Shown here: in pieces, positions 60,990 to 64,000 of the stretch
Layout of the letters: every line of letters begins with the position of its first letter
How positions within the stretch are numbered: the first letter of the stretch is position 1
Source: Mercenaria mercenaria
Lineage: Eukaryota > Mollusca > Bivalvia > Venerida > Veneridae
NCBI RefSeq assembly: GCF_021730395.1
Contig: NC_069378.1
Span: forward strand, 40,499,001-40,563,000
Reading direction: 5' to 3'
DNA: 64,000 nucleotides
Made by a program: the position numbers and the translations under genes
The notes under the pieces: generated by a model
The model's database searches: none
What the model was told of the DNA's origin: nothing
What the model saw: only the letters and a program-made list of their open reading frames with translations

Positions 60990-62822
60990 GCATTATAGTA
61001 TGTCTTCTGCTGTCATCTGCAAAAGGAACAGGTCAATCATGTGAAGATATAGATCACGATGCATGCGTGGCCATGGCAACTCAGAATGCAAATCTTTGTT
61101 CCGACCCTGTTCTTGCAAAATCCGCATGTCCACACTACTGCAACAACTGTCGTAAGAATATAAATGAGCCGTACCATGGGAAAACCAACATAGTGGCTTT
61201 GCGACCAGCATGGATCCAGACCAGCCTGCGCATCCGCGCAGTCTGGTCAGGATCCATGCTGTTCGCTGTCAGTTTCTTTAATTCAAATAGGCTTTGAAAG
61301 CGAACAGCATGGATCCTGACAAGACTGCGGGGATGCGCAGGCTGGTCTGGATCCATGCTGGTCGCAAAGCCAATATGTTGGTTTTCTCATGGCGCGGCTC
61401 AAATACAAATATGGTTATTATAATAATATTTCAACTAGATCTAATATATACTGCATTCCAAGTTTGACTTTGCGTATACGTATAAATGTATTTTGCAAAC
61501 AGTGTCTGGTCGGTCCTATGTTCGTATAGCCAGTGGAAGATGCTGTTGCTGTATGCCAGACTGATTAAAAAGCTAAACATTAAGAAAAATACATTAAAAT
61601 CATGAATATAAAGAGATTAACAATTAGCATTTTGTATTTGACATTCTAAAGCTCTAAATATTTAGAATTTAGCCCTTGACAATTAACATAGAGCACCATA
61701 CTTCATTAATAGTTTGTTTCAGCTATGACGTGTTACAGTTGCAATACCACGGTTCCAGACATCACCCTGTGTAATACTGTAACTTGCAGCAACAATGAGG
61801 TAATACGATTTGTTCAAATCTAATTGGCAGGATAGCTTTCCGCGAAACAATGAACAAAAGCTCTGTAGAGCTATTGAGCGACCCTATTTCAACAACATTT
61901 AAAAGCAATTCAAAAATTGGCTAGTACCCATTTACAGCTTGTGCCCGCCTGCTTAGCTCAATAGGGAGAGTGCAGATCTACTGATCACGGGGTCGCGAGT
62001 CCGAGCCCTGGGCGGGACGTATGTTCTTCGTGGCGAACTGATAAAAGACATTGTATCTGAAATCATTCGTCCTCCACCTTCGATTCATGTGGGGAAGTTG
62101 GCAGTTACTTGTGGAGAACAGGTTTGTACTGGTACAGAATCCAGGAACACTGGTTAGGTTAACTGCCCGCCGTTACATAACTGAAATGCTGTTGAAAAAA
62201 ACGGCGTTAAACCCAAAACAACCAACCAACCAACCAACATTTACAGGCAGTCGTTACCAATGGCCTTGCTAAAGAACACAACAAAGTTGGAGTAGGGAAT
62301 CTTATCGGGGCCTTCGTCTCCGTTAGAATTCGTCTTAGCCATCTCGGCCAGTGCATCCACTGCAAGCATCAGTCGGTGAGATGATTAAGTCTTAAGACAT
62401 GGATCATCATCTCACGCCGTGGGACGTATAGCGAACATGGTCTTGTAAAATCCCGTCGCGGAGCGTAGTAAAGAAAGCCACTTGCCACGGGGTGTAAAGA
62501 CCATGGTCATTCGTATGCTAAACCCAGCCGTGGAAAAGACATGAAGTTCATATACTACGTAAATGACATAAATTATTATTACTAAATTAATGTTTTACTC
62601 AGTTACAAGACTTGTCGCTGCTACAAAATACATAATTAATGTAATCCTGCTAACATGACATTTTAAAGGGAAACGGAACGTTTTCTTAGTGCATACTAAA
62701 TGTTTAAAAATAATTACAAATGTATGAAGTTTTTACGTTCACTTCAGATCTGTATGTGGAAAGAGGTTACACGACTGGATCACAGAAATCATCATTATGT
62801 GTTCGGATGTGCAACGAAAGCG
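60990..62822 (+). CDS. Secreted ShKT + Ly6-like cysteine-rich protein, three internal exons
   Basis: Exons 60990-61151, 61723-61799 and 62748-62822 have AG/GT borders and matching phases. The first continues a signal peptide (GIIVCLLLSSAKG), then a ShKT domain with cysteines C-x7-C-x10-C-x9-C-x3-C-x2-C (SCEDIDHDACVAMATQNANL region), the canonical six-cysteine pattern. The next two read MTCYSCNTTVPDITLC, TVTCSNNE, then ICMWKEVTRL and FGCATKA, matching the start of a Ly6/uPAR three-finger domain. The initiator exon is not identified: the reading frame at 60971 opens only with TTG, and GTTGCAG is a good acceptor. The 3' end probably lies beyond the window. Likely an extracellular matrix, mucus or immune-type protein; role inferred. 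Confidence 0.7.
61166..61400. mobile_element. Palindromic 235-bp MITE, copy 6
   Basis: Same family, flanked by AAAT on both sides. It begins 14 nt after the donor of the ShKT exon, so the nascent RNA could fold a long hairpin beside the 5' splice site. Confidence 0.87.
61944..62236 (+). mobile_element. tRNA-derived SINE, full copy
   Basis: Head GCCCGCCTGCTTAGCTCAAT, box B GAGTCCGAGCC, then the shared body and a CCAACCAACCAACC tail. It lies in the second intron of the ShKT/Ly6-like gene. Confidence 0.78.
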
Positions 62823-64000
62823 GTATTGTATCAAACATTCTTTCTATACGACACTTTATATTCAATACGGCAGAGATCAGAATAGTCCATATTTATAACA
62901 TTTTAGAAGTTATATTAAAGAATATTGCCGTATAAATTCATGGACTCCATTTCATAGACTGTAAGTCTATCCATTTCAGTGAATTAGAAGTTTTGCCATA
63001 AATTAGAATCTATATAACGAACGTTGAGAAGGAATAAATGGAATACATGAATAAATGAATACATATGCAAAATGAGAAAGAGTGTTCACCTGCTGCTTAA
63101 ATCTATTTAATATCATATTTTGTTGTGTAAAATTATATTACATACCGTTAAATGGAACCAAAAACAATGCCTTAAATATTCATAACAAAACCAATTCCTT
63201 ACAAAGGAAGATAATATCGTCATCAATCAGAGTAAAGCTTGACTGTCGATGTTTTTGGCATGCAATTCTATAACCGTATCAAAATTAAAATAACTAGTCA
63301 CTGTACGCTTTATTATCTCTATCTCTGTCTCTATCATCTCTTATCTGATGAAATGCTCTTGTCTTAAATAATAAAATGTCAATAAAAATGTAAAAGATTT
63401 TAAAAGTGCTAGACAGAGTAACTTAGTTAATTCTATAAATATTCATGACAAAGATACTGTTCTCCATTTATTTTCATCTCCCATTCTGCAGAATTATATT
63501 AAATCACATGCAGTAGAGTAAAAATATGGCCTAAAATGTTAATAATTGAACAGATATAAGTTCAAAAAGGAGAAAACTTCATCAGTCAAGACATAAATAT
63601 TGCTACTTATCTCTTCTATCCCCGTCTCCATCCCCCCGTCTCCACCCACCCCTTATTGACGTGAAAATGTACTGCTCATTGCACATTTTATATTGCATCA
63701 GTGTTGGGCGGTATTCTAGTTAGATAAATTTCCATTTGATGAATGAAAGCTCATGTGTTAAACATAAAAAGTTAATAAAATGTGAAAAAATAATTACCAC
63801 AAGTCCCATACACTTCCTTTCAGTACGCCATTCTTTTTCACATCAAATATCATTTAATATTAACATGAATAAGCGCATGGAACCAAGCCAAAGGTCACCA
63901 TTCACAATTAAGCAACATTGAAAGGCAATTGTCACCTTTTTCCATATTCTGTAGAGATGGTACCTACCCAAGAAAATCTAAGGGGAACAACTCTGAACTG
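62823..64000. other. Right-hand end of the window
   Basis: AT-rich, with no recognised exon or repeat. The remaining exon of the ShKT/Ly6-like gene is expected further right. Confidence 0.4.

Overview
This is an animal nuclear window: spliced genes with GT-AG introns, AT-rich non-coding DNA and dense short mobile elements. The repeat content points to a bivalve mollusc, probably a venerid clam. It includes pearl-like elements with ~140-175 bp core units and ACGG-type tails, tRNA-derived SINEs with a shared bivalve-type body, and many palindromic MITEs. The species is an inference. There is no CRISPR array, operon or bacterial gene organisation.

Four host-style genes can be reconstructed exon by exon. 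(1) Minus strand, 36167 down to 5231: twelve coding exons give a 563-residue single-pass membrane protein. It has an acidic, PPxY-bearing N-terminal tail, one membrane segment, an SPFH/Band 7-like domain interrupted by an eight-cysteine insert, and a coiled-coil tail. Its introns hold most of the first 36 kb. (2) Plus strand, 43645-47985: two exons encode a compact 437-residue RecQ-like SF2 helicase. (3) Minus strand, 56831 down to 50057: seven exons encode the C-terminal 708 residues of a DUF6589-like protein whose 5' end I could not find. (4) Plus strand, 60990-62822: three internal exons of a secreted ShKT plus Ly6-like cysteine-rich protein, with the first and last exons not seen.

The helicase and the DUF6589 gene converge, with 2.1 kb between their stop codons. 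A helicase beside a DDE-like DUF6589 protein resembles the two-protein layout of Academ (AcademH) DNA transposons, so the pair may be an old or domesticated transposon. I could not find terminal repeats, so this is a hypothesis.

The rest is layered repeats. At least twelve array elements share one plan: an ACAAGAG head with a small hairpin, a short subterminal motif, n core units of 140-175 bp, a GGAC/ACGG microsatellite, then a tail that is the reverse complement of that element's own head motif. There are six copies of one palindromic MITE (five exactly 235 bp, with 4-bp AT-rich target duplications), several TTAA-flanked MITEs, a 725-bp element with a 9-bp duplication, a pogo-like element at a TA inside a 34-bp satellite, and a 51-bp minisatellite abutting an exon. 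Between 37.1 and 43.2 kb two adjacent foldback elements lie side by side, one split by a broken LTR retrotransposon fossil with a CCTAT duplication. That fossil carries TatD-nuclease-like coding segments antisense to its integrase remnant.
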